A stretch of DNA of 64,000 nt from Ancylobacter mangrovi. GTDB lineage: Bacteria; Pseudomonadota; Alphaproteobacteria; Rhizobiales; Xanthobacteraceae. Location: contig NZ_JANTHZ010000015.1 of assembly GCF_024752355.1 (NCBI RefSeq), forward strand, positions 1-64,000, in the 5' to 3' direction. Shown in pieces: positions 30,131-40,198 of this stretch. The position numbers were made by a program, and so were the translations under genes. The notes beneath the pieces are model-generated. The model worked only from the letters and a program-made list of their open reading frames with translations, had not been told where the DNA came from and made no database searches. Position 1 is the stretch's first letter; each line of letters begins with the position of its first letter.

Positions 30131-30997
30131 TCAATCCGCCTTGGTGCCGGGCGGCGGCGCCACGGGCTTCTTCGGCTTCTCGCTGTCGGCCTCGCCCGCC
30201 GCCTCGACCGCCTTGGCCGGCGGGGGCTTGGCGGGGGCCGGGTCGCCCTTGGGCGGAGGCGGGGGCGCCGCAGCGGCGGCCGCCGCCGGCGGTGCGGAAG
30301 GAGCCGCCTCCCCGTTCTCGCGCGCCGCGATCGCCTCGCGGGCCAGAGCCAGCCCGGCGCCGGCCCCGACCATCGAGCCGTCATAGAGCTCCGGCGAGGT
30401 CAGGACGCGAAGCCCCGTGACGGGCTCACAGCTCTTGCGCCCGTTCTGCGGGCCGGGCGTCGGCTTCTCGCCGCGCTCGAACGCGTCGAGGATCTTCTCC
30501 AGATCCTCCGGCGTCAGGTCCTCGTAGACGTCCTTCCACACCTGGATCATCGGCGCGTTGGTGCAGGTGCCCGCACACTCGACCTCTTCCCAGGAGAAGT
30601 CGCCATCCGCGGAGAGGTGGAACGGCTCGGCGTTGATCCGCTTCTTGCAGACCTTCATCAGCTCGCCCGCGCCCATCAGCATGCAGGGCGTGGTGCCGCA
30701 CACCTGGACATGCGCCTTACGGCCGACCGGCTGGAGCTGGAACTGGGTATAGAAGGTCGCGATCTCGTAGACGCGGATCGGCGCCATGCCGAGCATGTCG
30801 CCCACATAGCGCATGGCCGGCTCGGACACCCAGCCGCCGGCCTGCTCCTGAGCACGCATGAGCAGGGGTATCACCGCGCTGGCCTGCCGGCCGGGCGGAT
30901 ATTTCGCGATGGTCTTCTCGGCCCAGGCAAGATTCTCGTCCGTGAACACAAAGCTCTCGGGCTGAACCTCTTTTGGCGCAAGCCTACGGACAGACAT
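30131..30997 (-). CDS. nuoE: NADH-quinone oxidoreductase subunit E with Pro/Ala-rich tail
   Basis: The thioredoxin-like 2Fe-2S subunit of the NADH arm. The conserved core covers about residues 20-165, with cluster cysteines in [11 protein letters not shown] and [12 protein letters not shown]. At 288 residues it is much longer than the 166-residue E. coli protein. The last 70 or so residues are low-complexity Pro/Ala/Lys (for example [20 protein letters not shown]). Such tails are known in Rhizobiales NuoE; their role is unclear. Confidence 0.95.
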   Translation of the reverse strand: MSVRRLAPKEVQPESFVFTDENLAWAEKTIAKYPPGRQASAVIPLLMRAQEQAGGWVSEPAMRYVGDMLGMAPIRVYEIATFYTQFQLQPVGRKAHVQVCGTTPCMLMGAGELMKVCKKRINAEPFHLSADGDFSWEEVECAGTCTNAPMIQVWKDVYEDLTPEDLEKILDAFERGEKPTPGPQNGRKSCEPVTGLRVLTSPELYDGSMVGAGAGLALAREAIAARENGEAAPSAPPAAAAAAAPPPPPKGDPAPAKPPPAKAVEAAGEADSEKPKKPVAPPPGTKAD

Positions 30998-31035
30998 TCC
31001 GTACCCTTCCGATCAGACCGCTGGACCCTTCCGGG

Positions 31036-32235
31036 TCAGCGGTCCACTTCTCCGAACACGATGTCCAGCGATCCGAGGATCGCCGAGACGTCCGCAAGCA
31101 TGTAGCCGCGGCACAGGAAATCCATTGACTGAAGATGCGCGAAGCCGGGCGCGCGGATCTTGCAGCGATAGGGCTTGTTGGTGCCATCCGACACCAGATA
31201 GACGCCGAACTCGCCCTTGGGGGCCTCCACCGCCGAGTAGACCTCGCCGGCCGGCACATGGAAGCCTTCCGTGTAGAGCTTGAAGTGATGGATGAGCGCC
31301 TCCATCGAGCGCTTCATCTCGCCACGCTTGGGCGGCACGATCTTGTGGTCCACCGCAGAGACCGGGCCCGCTTCCTTCAGCAGGCGCTCGCAGCACTGGC
31401 GCATGATGTGCGCGGACTGGCGCATCTCTTCCATGCGGATGCAGTAGCGGTCGTAATTGTCGCAGTTCTTGCCGATCGGAATGTCGAATTCCATCTCGTC
31501 ATAGCACTCGTAGGGCTGCGCCTTGCGCAGGTCCCACGCCGCGCCCGAGCCGCGCACCATCACGCCGGAGAAGCCCCAGGCGAAGGCGTCCTCCAGGCTG
31601 ACGATGCCGATGTCGACATTGCGCTGCTTGAAGATGCGGTTGTCGGTCAGCAGCCCCTCGAGGTCGTCGCAGACCTTGAGGAAGGGGGGGATGAAATCGA
31701 GGATGTCCTCGACCAGCTTGCGCGGCAGGTCCTGGTGCACCCCACCCGGCCGGAAATAGGCCGCGTGCATGCGCGAGCCGGAGGCGCGCTCATAGAACAC
31801 CATGAGCTTCTCGCGCTCCTCGAAGCCCCACAGCGGCGGGGTGAGCGCGCCGACGTCCATCGCCTGCGTCGTCACGTTGAGCAGGTGCGAGAGGATGCGC
31901 CCGATCTCGGAATAGAGCACGCGGATGAGCTGGCCGCGCTTGGGCACCTCGAGGTCGAGCAGGCGCTCGATGGCGAGGCAGAAGGCGTGTTCCTGGTTCA
32001 TCGGCGCGACATAGTCGAGCCGGTCGAAATAGGGCACGGCCTGCGTGTAGGTCTTGGTCTCGATCAGCTTCTCGGTGCCGCGATGCAGCAGCCCGATATG
32101 CGGGTCGACACGTTCCACGACCTCGCCGTCCAGCTCCAGCACGAGGCGCAGAACGCCATGCGCAGCAGGATGTTGCGGACCGAAGTTGATCTGGAAGTTG
32201 CGGACGTTCGGGTCGACCTTGGTGGGTGCGTTCAT
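31036..32235 (-). CDS. nuoD: NADH-quinone oxidoreductase subunit D
   Basis: The 399-residue 49-kDa subunit lining the quinone site. Family sequences are [52 protein letters not shown] and the C-terminal DIVFGEVDR. It is a separate gene from nuoC, unlike the E. coli fusion. Confidence 0.97.
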   Translation of the reverse strand: MNAPTKVDPNVRNFQINFGPQHPAAHGVLRLVLELDGEVVERVDPHIGLLHRGTEKLIETKTYTQAVPYFDRLDYVAPMNQEHAFCLAIERLLDLEVPKRGQLIRVLYSEIGRILSHLLNVTTQAMDVGALTPPLWGFEEREKLMVFYERASGSRMHAAYFRPGGVHQDLPRKLVEDILDFIPPFLKVCDDLEGLLTDNRIFKQRNVDIGIVSLEDAFAWGFSGVMVRGSGAAWDLRKAQPYECYDEMEFDIPIGKNCDNYDRYCIRMEEMRQSAHIMRQCCERLLKEAGPVSAVDHKIVPPKRGEMKRSMEALIHHFKLYTEGFHVPAGEVYSAVEAPKGEFGVYLVSDGTNKPYRCKIRAPGFAHLQSMDFLCRGYMLADVSAILGSLDIVFGEVDR

Positions 32236-32250
32236 CGATCTGACCTCACC

Positions 32251-32865
32251 TCAGCCCGCCTTCGGGCCGCTGGCCTTCTCGTCGCCGGGGAGCACGTATT
32301 CGGGCCCCTCCCAGGGCGACAGGAAGTCGAAGTTGCGGAACTCCTGCGCGAGCTTCACCGGCTCGTAGACCACGCGCTTGCGCTCGTCGTCATAGCGGAC
32401 CTCGACGAAGCCGGTGGTCGGGAAGTCCTTGCGCAGCGGATAGCCGTCGAAGCCGTAGTCGGTCAGCAGGCGGCGCAGCTCCGGATGGCCGGAGAACAGG
32501 ACGCCGTACATGTCGTAGGCTTCGCGCTCGAACCAGAGCGCGCCGGCGAACACCGGCGTGGCCGAGGGAACGGGCGTCGTCTCGTCGGCCTCGACCCGCA
32601 CCCGCACCCGCGCATTCAGGGTCGGCGAGAGCAGGTGATAGACCACGTCAAAGCGGCGCTCGCGCTTCGGCCAGTCGACGCCGCAGATGTCGATGAAGCT
32701 GACGAAGCGGCAGGACGGGTCGTCGCGCAGGAAGGTCAGGACCTTGATGATGTCGCCGGCGGACGCGACGAGGGTCAGTTCGCCATAGGCGACGATCACC
32801 TCCTCGACGGCGTCGGCGAGCGCTTCCTTCACATGTGCGCCCAGCTCTTTCAGCGTCTCGTCCAT
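32251..32865 (-). CDS. nuoC: NADH-quinone oxidoreductase subunit C
   Basis: The 204-residue 30-kDa subunit. Diagnostic is [20 protein letters not shown] followed by [20 protein letters not shown] start at the ATG at 32865; the frame is open further upstream but that would overlap nuoB. It lies 15 nt before nuoD. Confidence 0.95.
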   Translation of the reverse strand: MDETLKELGAHVKEALADAVEEVIVAYGELTLVASAGDIIKVLTFLRDDPSCRFVSFIDICGVDWPKRERRFDVVYHLLSPTLNARVRVRVEADETTPVPSATPVFAGALWFEREAYDMYGVLFSGHPELRRLLTDYGFDGYPLRKDFPTTGFVEVRYDDERKRVVYEPVKLAQEFRNFDFLSPWEGPEYVLPGDEKASGPKAG

Positions 32866-32900
32866 GTCGTTCCCGTGTCTGCCTTCCGTTGAGGCCGGCG

Positions 32901-33479
32901 TCAGCGTTCGATGGTGCCCGTGCGGCGGATCTTCTTCTGCAGCAGAAGCACCCCGTAGAGCAGCGCCTCGGCCGTCGGCGGGCAGCCCGGCACGTAGATG
33001 TCGACCGGCACGATGCGGTCGCAGCCGCGCACCACCGAGTAGGAATAGTGATAGTAGCCGCCGCCATTGGCGCACGAGCCCATCGAGATGACGTAGCGCG
33101 GCTCGGGCATCTGGTCGTAGACCTTGCGCAGCGCCGGGGCCATCTTGTTGGTGAGCGTGCCGGCGACGATCATCACGTCCGACTGGCGCGGGCTCGCACG
33201 CGGGGCGAAGCCGAAGCGCTCCACATCGTAGCGCGGCATCGACACCTGCATCATCTCGACCGCGCAGCAGGCGAGGCCGAAGGTCATCCACATCAGCGAG
33301 CCGGTACGCGCCCAGTTGATGAGCTCGTCCGTAGCAGTGACGAGGAAGCCCTTGTCGGCGAGCTCCGCGTTCACCTCGACGAAGAACGGGTCATTGGCGC
33401 CGACCGGCCTGCCGGTCGACGGGTCGATGATCCCCTTGGCCGCCGGAGCAACGAGCGGGCTGTTGGCGGTCAATCCCAT
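32901..33479 (-). CDS. nuoB: NADH-quinone oxidoreductase subunit B
   Basis: The 192-residue subunit carrying terminal cluster N2. Cluster residues are in [31 protein letters not shown] and [15 protein letters not shown] choose MGLTANSP at 33479, typical of Rhizobiales NuoB, rather than an ATG seven codons upstream. It overlaps the nuoA end by ten bases. Confidence 0.96.
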   Translation of the reverse strand: MGLTANSPLVAPAAKGIIDPSTGRPVGANDPFFVEVNAELADKGFLVTATDELINWARTGSLMWMTFGLACCAVEMMQVSMPRYDVERFGFAPRASPRQSDVMIVAGTLTNKMAPALRKVYDQMPEPRYVISMGSCANGGGYYHYSYSVVRGCDRIVPVDIYVPGCPPTAEALLYGVLLLQKKIRRTGTIER

Positions 33480-33835
33480 TCGAGCGCTCCCTTCTTCCAT
33501 TCATAGACGAAGCCGACGGTCAGCACGCCGAGGAAGATCATCATCGACCAGAAGCCGAAATCGCCGAGATCCCCGAAGGTGATCGCCCACGGGAACAGGA
33601 AGGCGACCTCGAGGTCGAAGATGATGAAGAGGATGGACACCAGGTAGAAGCGGACGTCGAACTTCATGCGCGCGTCGTCGAACGCATTGAAGCCGCATTC
33701 ATAGGCCGACATCTTTTCGGGGTCGGGGCGGCTGTAGGCCACCAGGAACGGTGCCACCAGAAGCGCGAGGCCGATGACAGCGGAAACGCCGATGAAGATA
33801 ACGACGGGCAGGTAATCCTGGAGCAGGCTGCTCAT
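33470..33835 (-). CDS. nuoA: NADH-quinone oxidoreductase subunit A
   Basis: A 121-residue three-helix subunit and first gene of the nuo operon. The conserved loop [20 protein letters not shown] and [20 protein letters not shown] helix 2 are present. GGAGGAGG lies a few bases before the ATG at 33835. Confidence 0.97.
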   Translation of the reverse strand: MSSLLQDYLPVVIFIGVSAVIGLALLVAPFLVAYSRPDPEKMSAYECGFNAFDDARMKFDVRFYLVSILFIIFDLEVAFLFPWAITFGDLGDFGFWSMMIFLGVLTVGFVYEWKKGALEWD

Positions 33836-34350
33836 TGACCTTCCTCCTCCCCGGTGAGGCGCGCCACGCGGCACAGCCGCTAGTCGCGAATTATTCAAAG
33901 CATGAGGGCAGGCTTATCTCACCGCCCCAAGCGAGGCAAGGGCATCGGTGGGCCTTTCGCTTCTGCGTGGTATACAGAATTCACAGCTTGCTGGCAGTCC
34001 CCCCGACATAACGTTGCGGGACCACGGTGCACTGCGGCATCTCATTGTCGCACGTCGCGATTATGACGGCGACCGCCAATTTCCGCATGGCAGACGGCCG
34101 GCGCATCCGGCGGCGTGACGGGCATACGGGGCGGGCGCGGGCCGGTATGGGAATGAGGCCGGGCATCGGGCCGGCGGAGGCTCCGCGAGGGCGCGGCGCA
34201 GGGGACAATCGGGACGCGAAACCGGCCCGCGAGAGGTCGCCCGGAAGGGCCCGGAATCACCTTTCGTCGAATCGTTGCCCGGCCCGCGCGCCGGACACCG
34301 AGATGTGACGTCAGCCCCGGCGGGCGCCCGGTGTCCTTCCCAGGGCCGTC
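33836..34350. other. 515-nt gap with the presumed nuo promoter
   Basis: No supported gene. On the minus strand there is a possible promoter about 80-110 bases before nuoA (TTGCCT, then ATAAGC around 33915-33945), but the match is weak. A 35-codon minus-strand frame (33981-34088) resembles a tiny exported peptide but has no ribosome site. Nothing else stands out. Confidence 0.4.
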
Positions 34351-35262
34351 CTATTGCTGGCGGACCCACTCATAGGTGGCCTGGATTCCCTCCAGCAGCG
34401 GCATGCCACATTGCCACCCGAAATCGGTGCGGGCGCGGCTGACGTCGAGCACCGAATGGGACACGTCGATCACCCGGCCGGGCTTGTAGATGGGCTGGAT
34501 CGGCTGGCCCGTCACGGCGGCGAGGATCTCGATGATCTGCCGGATTGAGGTGCCCTGCCCGCTTCCCGCATTGTAGGGCCCGACCCTCTCGCTGGCGACG
34601 GCGCGCGCGCACAGCTCGGCGAGGTCGGTCACGTGCAGATAGTCGCGCACGACGCTGCCGTCGCCCCAGATCTCGATCGACTGGCCCGCATTCAGGCGCG
34701 ACAGGAAGGTGGAGATCACCCCCTGCACGCCCGCATGGCCCTGGCGAGGCCCATAGGGATTCGACGCCCGGATCACCACCGGCGACATGCCACGCGTGCG
34801 CCGGTACATCTCGAGATAGTGCTCGATCGAGGCCTTCACGATCCCATACGAATTGATCGGCCGAAGCGGGTGCGTCTCCGGAATCGGCACGATGTCGGGA
34901 AGGCCGTAGACCGTCCCGCCCGACGACAGGAACAGGATGCGGCTGATTCCGAGCCCACCCATCGCGTCGAGCAGCGAGAGCGTGCCGATCAGATTGTCCT
35001 GCACGTCGGTGGTCGGGCTGAGGTCGGCCGTGCCCGGAAAGGTGGTGCTCACCAGGTGCATCACCGCCTCGACACCCGCGAGGGCCTCGATCAGCGCCAT
35101 GCGGTCCCCGAAACTGCCGGTGACGTACTCGACGCCCTCGAGCGGCGGGCGGAAGCGTTCCATCTGCCGGTCGAACACCTTCACCGCATGGCCGTGGGCC
35201 AGCAGCCGGTCGACGACATGGGAGCCGATGAAACCGCATCCCCCGATAACAAGCACTTTCAT
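34351..35262 (-). CDS. NAD-dependent sugar-nucleotide epimerase/dehydratase
   Basis: A 303-residue extended short-chain dehydrogenase. The NAD loop VIGGCGFIGSHVVDRLL is at the start; catalytic residues are in LFLSSGGTVYG (Ser) and NSYGIVKASIEHYL (Tyr-x-x-x-Lys). ASNPYGPRQ and a C-terminal sugar-binding part follow. It is most like UDP-glucose/GlcNAc 4-epimerases; the exact sugar is unknown. It is 73 nt downstream of the giant glycosyltransferase gene and probably supplies its nucleotide sugar. Confidence 0.9.
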   Translation of the reverse strand: MKVLVIGGCGFIGSHVVDRLLAHGHAVKVFDRQMERFRPPLEGVEYVTGSFGDRMALIEALAGVEAVMHLVSTTFPGTADLSPTTDVQDNLIGTLSLLDAMGGLGISRILFLSSGGTVYGLPDIVPIPETHPLRPINSYGIVKASIEHYLEMYRRTRGMSPVVIRASNPYGPRQGHAGVQGVISTFLSRLNAGQSIEIWGDGSVVRDYLHVTDLAELCARAVASERVGPYNAGSGQGTSIRQIIEILAAVTGQPIQPIYKPGRVIDVSHSVLDVSRARTDFGWQCGMPLLEGIQATYEWVRQQ

Positions 35263-35335
35263 TCCAGATCTCTTCCCGCTGCGCCGGCCATGGACGTGAT
35301 CGCTGCCGGCGCGTGCCGGGCAGGACCGCGCCAGG

Positions 35336-38300
35336 TCAGCGGGTCACGCCGCGAATATTGGTCACCAGCGTATCCCATCCATTCAACGCCGGAATCACCC
35401 CGAAGAGGCGTTCCAGCGCGTGCAGGTCGGTCCCGTCGTCGGCCAGCGGCTCGCGCGGATAGTCCGACCAGTCGAGATTGAGGTCGACGAACGGCTTCAG
35501 CGCCGCCGAGCGCATCCAGAACATGGTGCCGATCGGGAAATTGATCATCCGCGGCAGCGATTCATGGCCCATCCGCGCGGCGATGCGGCTCGCCGCCCGC
35601 AGGTTGCGCGTCCAGCCGAAGACGTGCGGATCGTCCGGGTAGACCAGCCCGACCCGCGGCTCGTCCTGCATCGTCTTCATGATCAGGTCGAGCATCGCCC
35701 CGCCCTGCGCCCCGCCGAGCATGTTCTCGAACAGGAAATCGCTCCAGGCGGCGACGAAGTCCGTGCTCTTGAGCTGGCCGCTGCGCTTGATGTGGATGTG
35801 CCCGACGACGTCGTACTCTGCGACCATCTGCGGGCCGAAGGCGGTGAGGAACGGGCCGATGTCGCGCCCGGCATTCGGCGCGTGGTTCACTGTCACCGCG
35901 CCGCCGTAGTGCCGGAACACCGCCCTCACCTGCTCGGCCGACGCGCCCTCGCCGATGCTGACGAACAGATCCGGCCGGGTCCGGTTGCCCGCCAGACGTT
36001 CGGCGACCTCGGCCAGCCGGTCCGTGAAATAGGCGTGGATGTGCAACGCGCTATTCAGCGTCGCCGCCGGAACGTCCGCGGCCACCGCCGCGCCGCCCTC
36101 GAGCACCGGCAGCAGCCACGGGCCGGCCGGCCGGCCCTTGCGCAGGAAGTCGGCATAGGCGTCGGTGCCGCTGTCATAGCCGGTCGCCTGCGCGGCATAG
36201 ATGAACGGGTTGAAGCCCGGCTCCGGCTTGCGGGCCGCGCCGACCCAGTGCAGGCGGTCGATATAGTCGGTCACGCCCCGCTCGGAGACGGCCGCCGACG
36301 CCGGCTCACCGGCGAAGAAGTCGGGCCGGAAGCCGCCCAGCCGCACGATGTCCCCGATATCCTTCTCCTGCGCCTCGTGCCGCCCCCCGGCCTTCAGCGC
36401 GAAGGCCTCGATCGTGGCGACGTAGCGGTCGAGGTCGGCGAAGGTCTCGGCGCACTGTTTCGTCTTCAGCGAAGTCTCGTCATAGAGGGCCTGCGAGGTC
36501 GCCAGCGCCCGGATCTTCTCGGCGAGTTCGGTCGTGTCCATGTATTCACCGAGGCAGGCATCCTGCAGCCCGCCCGCTGCCAGCAGGTCGGCAATGCCCG
36601 TCGCCTCCTTGAAGCAGAGCACCGGCAGGCCGCGGCACAGCGCGTCGATCGCCACGTTGGGCAGCGGGTCGAGCCGGCTCGACAGCAGCAGGACGTCGGT
36701 CAGCTCATACGCGTACTCGATCTCCGAGGTCGCCGGCAGAATGGTGACGCGGTTCTCGATACCCGCGCGCTTGAGCTGGTCGCGCAGATAGACCGAATAG
36801 GCGAAGTCGCGATCGGGCGCGTAGCCGGCACCGATCCAGGCGAAGCGGATGCGCTCCGCGCCCGGCCCGTTGAGCACCCGGGTCGCGATCTCGATGAAGA
36901 GATCGACGCCCTTGCGGATCTCGACCGTGCCGGCGCCGAGAACGACGAACTGCCGGTCCCCGGCAAGCTCGGGCGCCAGCGCCTCGCGCAGGCGGCTCCG
37001 CTCCGCCTCGCTCGACCCGGCCGACAGCTTCGGCGTCGGAATCCGGCATTGGCCCTGCGGCAGGACATGCAGCGTCGGCGTGAAGTCCATCAGGTTGTTG
37101 TCGAAAGCGTTGTCGAGCGTCAGCCGGGTCGAGAAGATCGTGTCGTCCGCGAACCGCATCGCCTCCGGGAAGGCCGCCTTCTTGCCGGTATAGGAGGCGA
37201 ACTCGTGCAGCAGCGTCACGGTGGGCACGCCGCACTGGTTCAGCGCCCGCAGCACGGCGTGCGACTCGACCGAATTGACGACCGCGAAGGCGAAATCACG
37301 CTTCTCCGTCATCCGGCCGATGAGGTCGACATAGTCCTCCCACTCCATGCTGTGCAGACCGGCATCGACCACCTCCTCCGACGCCGCGCAGAAGTCGTCG
37401 ATGAGCTCGCCGCCGGTGAGGCACATGAAGGTGACGTTGTAGCGCGCCGACAGTTTCTCGCCGATGTTGAGCGTCAGGATCGGCGCGCCTGTCCGGCTGG
37501 CCTGGTGGCTGACGATGAGCACGTTCGGCCGGTTCGGGTCGTGCCTCTGCCGGCCCGCATGGACGCGCTCCCTCTGCCCCGCCGATAAGACGGCGATGGC
37601 GGTGGACGCCGGCGCCTCGCCCGGACCGGACACCGGCCGGGCCGGATCGCGGCGCCGGGCGCGGAACTCGAACTTCGCTGCCGCCTTCCTTGAGAACGGG
37701 CGCGAGACACGCGACAGCCACCTGTAGAGCTTGAACTTCAGCTTGTTCTTGACGAGCTTCCAGGGACGGCGCCTCGCCCGCACCAGTTCCCGCTCGAGCT
37801 CGGCGATGTGCAGCGCGGTCGCGCTCGACTGCGCCGCCGCGTTCTGCAACTCCTGGCGCAGCGTCGCGTTCGTGGTGGCGAGTTCCTCGTGTCTTCCGCT
37901 CTGCGGAGCCGCACCCGCACCGCCGGCCTGGACGATTGCGATGCTCTCTTCCGCGATAGCGGGATCGAAGCCGTTGGCGCGCAGCACGCGCTCGCGCTCT
38001 TCGACGCTCAATTCCTGCAGCGCCGCCATCTTGATGAAGGGAAATCCCTCGCGGATGAGTTGGCGCCATTCGGTGAGCGTACGATTGGTGGTCCCGCGCG
38101 AGGGGAACAGCACCTCGCCCTTCAGGCCGGCCGCCTCGAAGGCCTCCAGCGCCTGAATCTCATACGCCCTGATGACTTCGTGCTTGCTCTCCAGCCACCG
38201 GACTTCGGAGAGGAAGTCGAGGAGCTTCTCCACTCCGCGGTCCTTGGCCGCCAGGAAGTAGCTCTGGAAGTGATGCTTGAACTCGAAATTGTCGGTCATG

Positions 38301-40198
38301 CCGATCAGCTGCGCATCGGCGGCATAGACGCGGCTGACGAGCGCCTTCATCGCCTTCTCACTGAACGGCCCCAGCAGGCTGTCATTGGCGAGGCACAGCA
38401 GGCGCGTGGCGCTCAGATCCAGCTCGCGCGCCACATGCGCCCAGGCGGCGAAGTCGAACCCGCCGTTCTCGCGGATGAAGAGTCCGTCGACCCGGTCCAG
38501 CAGCGGGGCGGTGTCGATCTGGTCTTCAGGCTCGCTGACGATGATCAGCACCGTGGCGAGGCCGGCGGCCCTCAGCGCGTCGAGATAGACCGCCACATGC
38601 GGCTTGATGCGGCCCGCCGGCGCGTGGGTGACGAACAGCACCAGCTCGTCCGTCCGCTGCGGCACCTTGAGCGCCTGGAGCAGCGCCTCCTCGACGTCGC
38701 GCGAGAGGTCCATCTGGTTGCGCCGCCGCCGCTCGGCCTGGCCGTGATGGAGATAATGGAACAGCGGGTCGACCCCGGCGGCCGTGGCGTCCGGATATGT
38801 GTGCCGGTACCAGGTGGGATCGAAGTCGGCCGAGGGCCGCAAGCCGGCCTCGGAGCCGAACCTTATGTAGTGCACGAGCGGGTTGAGCAGGCTCGCCGCG
38901 GCCTCGGGGTGGCTCGCGACGTACCAGCGGCTCGAGAAGAAGGGATTGGGATCGCGCCCCTCGCGGGCGCCGTAGTCGAGATAATGGCGGATCGGGCCGC
39001 CACCATAGGCCGCCGCGTCGGGGTTGCGGGCGAGATACCAGTCGGCATCAAACAGGCCCGACGCCGCGACCAGCGCCTCGTCCTCGCTGGGGGCGACGCC
39101 TTCCGCCCGCTCGCGGCGGCGCTTCGCCTTCCGGCGCGCACCCCAGTAGAGGAGCAGGCTGCCGCGCTTCTCCAGACCCGCGACACGCTCGTCCAACTCG
39201 ACGATATCGGCCCGCTCCTCGGACAGCTCCCTCTTCGACTGGCTCAGTTCCTGCGCCTGGCTCTGCAGGCCCTGGACCGTCTGGGCCTGCTGCTTTTCAA
39301 GCGCAGCGTGCATCTTCGCGTTCTCGGCCTGCAGCGACGCTACCCGCCCGCGCAGGTCGCCGATCACGGTCTCCGCCCTGTCCAGCCGGGCGACGGCCTG
39401 CGCCAGCACGTCCGGCGTCGCCTCGATCGGCACGCTCTCCTGAACCTCGATCTCCGCCGAAAACACGTCGACGTCATGCGAGAGGTCGTGCCCGTTCGTC
39501 GGCGAGCCGGTCCCCGGCTGCGCCTCGGCCGCGGCGGCGCGCGCTTTGGCGGCGGCAGCGGCCGCGTTGCGCTCGGCGATCTCGATCCGCGCCAGGACGA
39601 GGCGCGACTGCGCCTCCAGCTCGTTCGGGTCCGGCGCCCGCTCGCGCCGCTCGAACAGGATCGCCCAAGGGCACAGGAACGAGCCGTCATAGCCCGCCCT
39701 CGGCGCGAACCCTTCCTCGGCGAAGAGCTGCATCCAGTAGAGCGGCGGCTGGACGTTGATGTGGGTCTCTTCCTCGAAATCGACCGGGCTCGAGGAGAAC
39801 AGCACCTGCGGCGCGACGCTGCACAGGTTCTTCACCGCCAGCCGCGCATCCTCGGGCGGCATGTGTTCCAGCACCTCGATGCAGGTCACGAGGTCGTAGC
39901 TGCCTTCGATCGGATCGGTGATGGAGGCGCATTCGCAATAGGGCCTCAGCCCGGCCGGCACCTGGCTGATCGCATAGGTCGAGAAGTCGCGGCCGAACGC
40001 CTCGATGCCGCGTGCGCGCAGTGTCTCGACCAGGAAGCCGATGGCGCAGCCTGCATCGAAGACAGTCTTGGGGCTCAGCGTCTCGTCGATCCGCTGCGCG
40101 ACGTTGCCAAAGAACCGGAGCCAGTGGGGCTCGTCGCGATTGTAGGGAATGCCACAATGCGACAAGAAATAATCCGCACCATAATCCTGCTCAGCCAC
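35336..40198 (-). CDS. Giant multidomain surface-glycan enzyme (methyltransferase / RgpF-like / GT4 / RgpF-like)
   Basis: About 1620 residues. The first 200 or so form a SAM-dependent methyltransferase (DAGCAIGFLVETLRARG; TCIEVLEHMPPEDA). An Ala-rich linker and a coiled coil follow. Next are three short repeats of the type DWYLARNPDAAA, RWYVASHPEAAA and TWYRHTYPDATA, then a rhamnan-synthesis F-like region (LFIRENGGFDFAAWAHV). After a second short coiled coil there is a GT4 glycosyltransferase (VLIVSHQASRTGAPIL; GAGTVEIRKGVDLFIEIA). A C-terminal second RgpF-like region ends the protein (NAGRDIGPFLTAF; VGHIHIKRSG). The GTG at 40198 is my start; a GTG 14 codons upstream is possible. It probably builds and modifies a cell-surface polysaccharide; the sugars are unknown. 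Confidence 0.88.
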   Translation of the reverse strand: MAEQDYGADYFLSHCGIPYNRDEPHWLRFFGNVAQRIDETLSPKTVFDAGCAIGFLVETLRARGIEAFGRDFSTYAISQVPAGLRPYCECASITDPIEGSYDLVTCIEVLEHMPPEDARLAVKNLCSVAPQVLFSSSPVDFEEETHINVQPPLYWMQLFAEEGFAPRAGYDGSFLCPWAILFERRERAPDPNELEAQSRLVLARIEIAERNAAAAAAKARAAAAEAQPGTGSPTNGHDLSHDVDVFSAEIEVQESVPIEATPDVLAQAVARLDRAETVIGDLRGRVASLQAENAKMHAALEKQQAQTVQGLQSQAQELSQSKRELSEERADIVELDERVAGLEKRGSLLLYWGARRKAKRRRERAEGVAPSEDEALVAASGLFDADWYLARNPDAAAYGGGPIRHYLDYGAREGRDPNPFFSSRWYVASHPEAAASLLNPLVHYIRFGSEAGLRPSADFDPTWYRHTYPDATAAGVDPLFHYLHHGQAERRRRNQMDLSRDVEEALLQALKVPQRTDELVLFVTHAPAGRIKPHVAVYLDALRAAGLATVLIIVSEPEDQIDTAPLLDRVDGLFIRENGGFDFAAWAHVARELDLSATRLLCLANDSLLGPFSEKAMKALVSRVYAADAQLIGMTDNFEFKHHFQSYFLAAKDRGVEKLLDFLSEVRWLESKHEVIRAYEIQALEAFEAAGLKGEVLFPSRGTTNRTLTEWRQLIREGFPFIKMAALQELSVEERERVLRANGFDPAIAEESIAIVQAGGAGAAPQSGRHEELATTNATLRQELQNAAAQSSATALHIAELERELVRARRRPWKLVKNKLKFKLYRWLSRVSRPFSRKAAAKFEFRARRRDPARPVSGPGEAPASTAIAVLSAGQRERVHAGRQRHDPNRPNVLIVSHQASRTGAPILTLNIGEKLSARYNVTFMCLTGGELIDDFCAASEEVVDAGLHSMEWEDYVDLIGRMTEKRDFAFAVVNSVESHAVLRALNQCGVPTVTLLHEFASYTGKKAAFPEAMRFADDTIFSTRLTLDNAFDNNLMDFTPTLHVLPQGQCRIPTPKLSAGSSEAERSRLREALAPELAGDRQFVVLGAGTVEIRKGVDLFIEIATRVLNGPGAERIRFAWIGAGYAPDRDFAYSVYLRDQLKRAGIENRVTILPATSEIEYAYELTDVLLLSSRLDPLPNVAIDALCRGLPVLCFKEATGIADLLAAGGLQDACLGEYMDTTELAEKIRALATSQALYDETSLKTKQCAETFADLDRYVATIEAFALKAGGRHEAQEKDIGDIVRLGGFRPDFFAGEPASAAVSERGVTDYIDRLHWVGAARKPEPGFNPFIYAAQATGYDSGTDAYADFLRKGRPAGPWLLPVLEGGAAVAADVPAATLNSALHIHAYFTDRLAEVAERLAGNRTRPDLFVSIGEGASAEQVRAVFRHYGGAVTVNHAPNAGRDIGPFLTAFGPQMVAEYDVVGHIHIKRSGQLKSTDFVAAWSDFLFENMLGGAQGGAMLDLIMKTMQDEPRVGLVYPDDPHVFGWTRNLRAASRIAARMGHESLPRMINFPIGTMFWMRSAALKPFVDLNLDWSDYPREPLADDGTDLHALERLFGVIPALNGWDTLVTNIRGVTR

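Noticed and set aside
33981..34088. A 35-codon minus-strand frame upstream of nuoA that looks like a small exported peptide
   Set aside because: No ribosome site, no lipobox fit, and no supporting neighbour; kept only as a remark in the intergenic entry.
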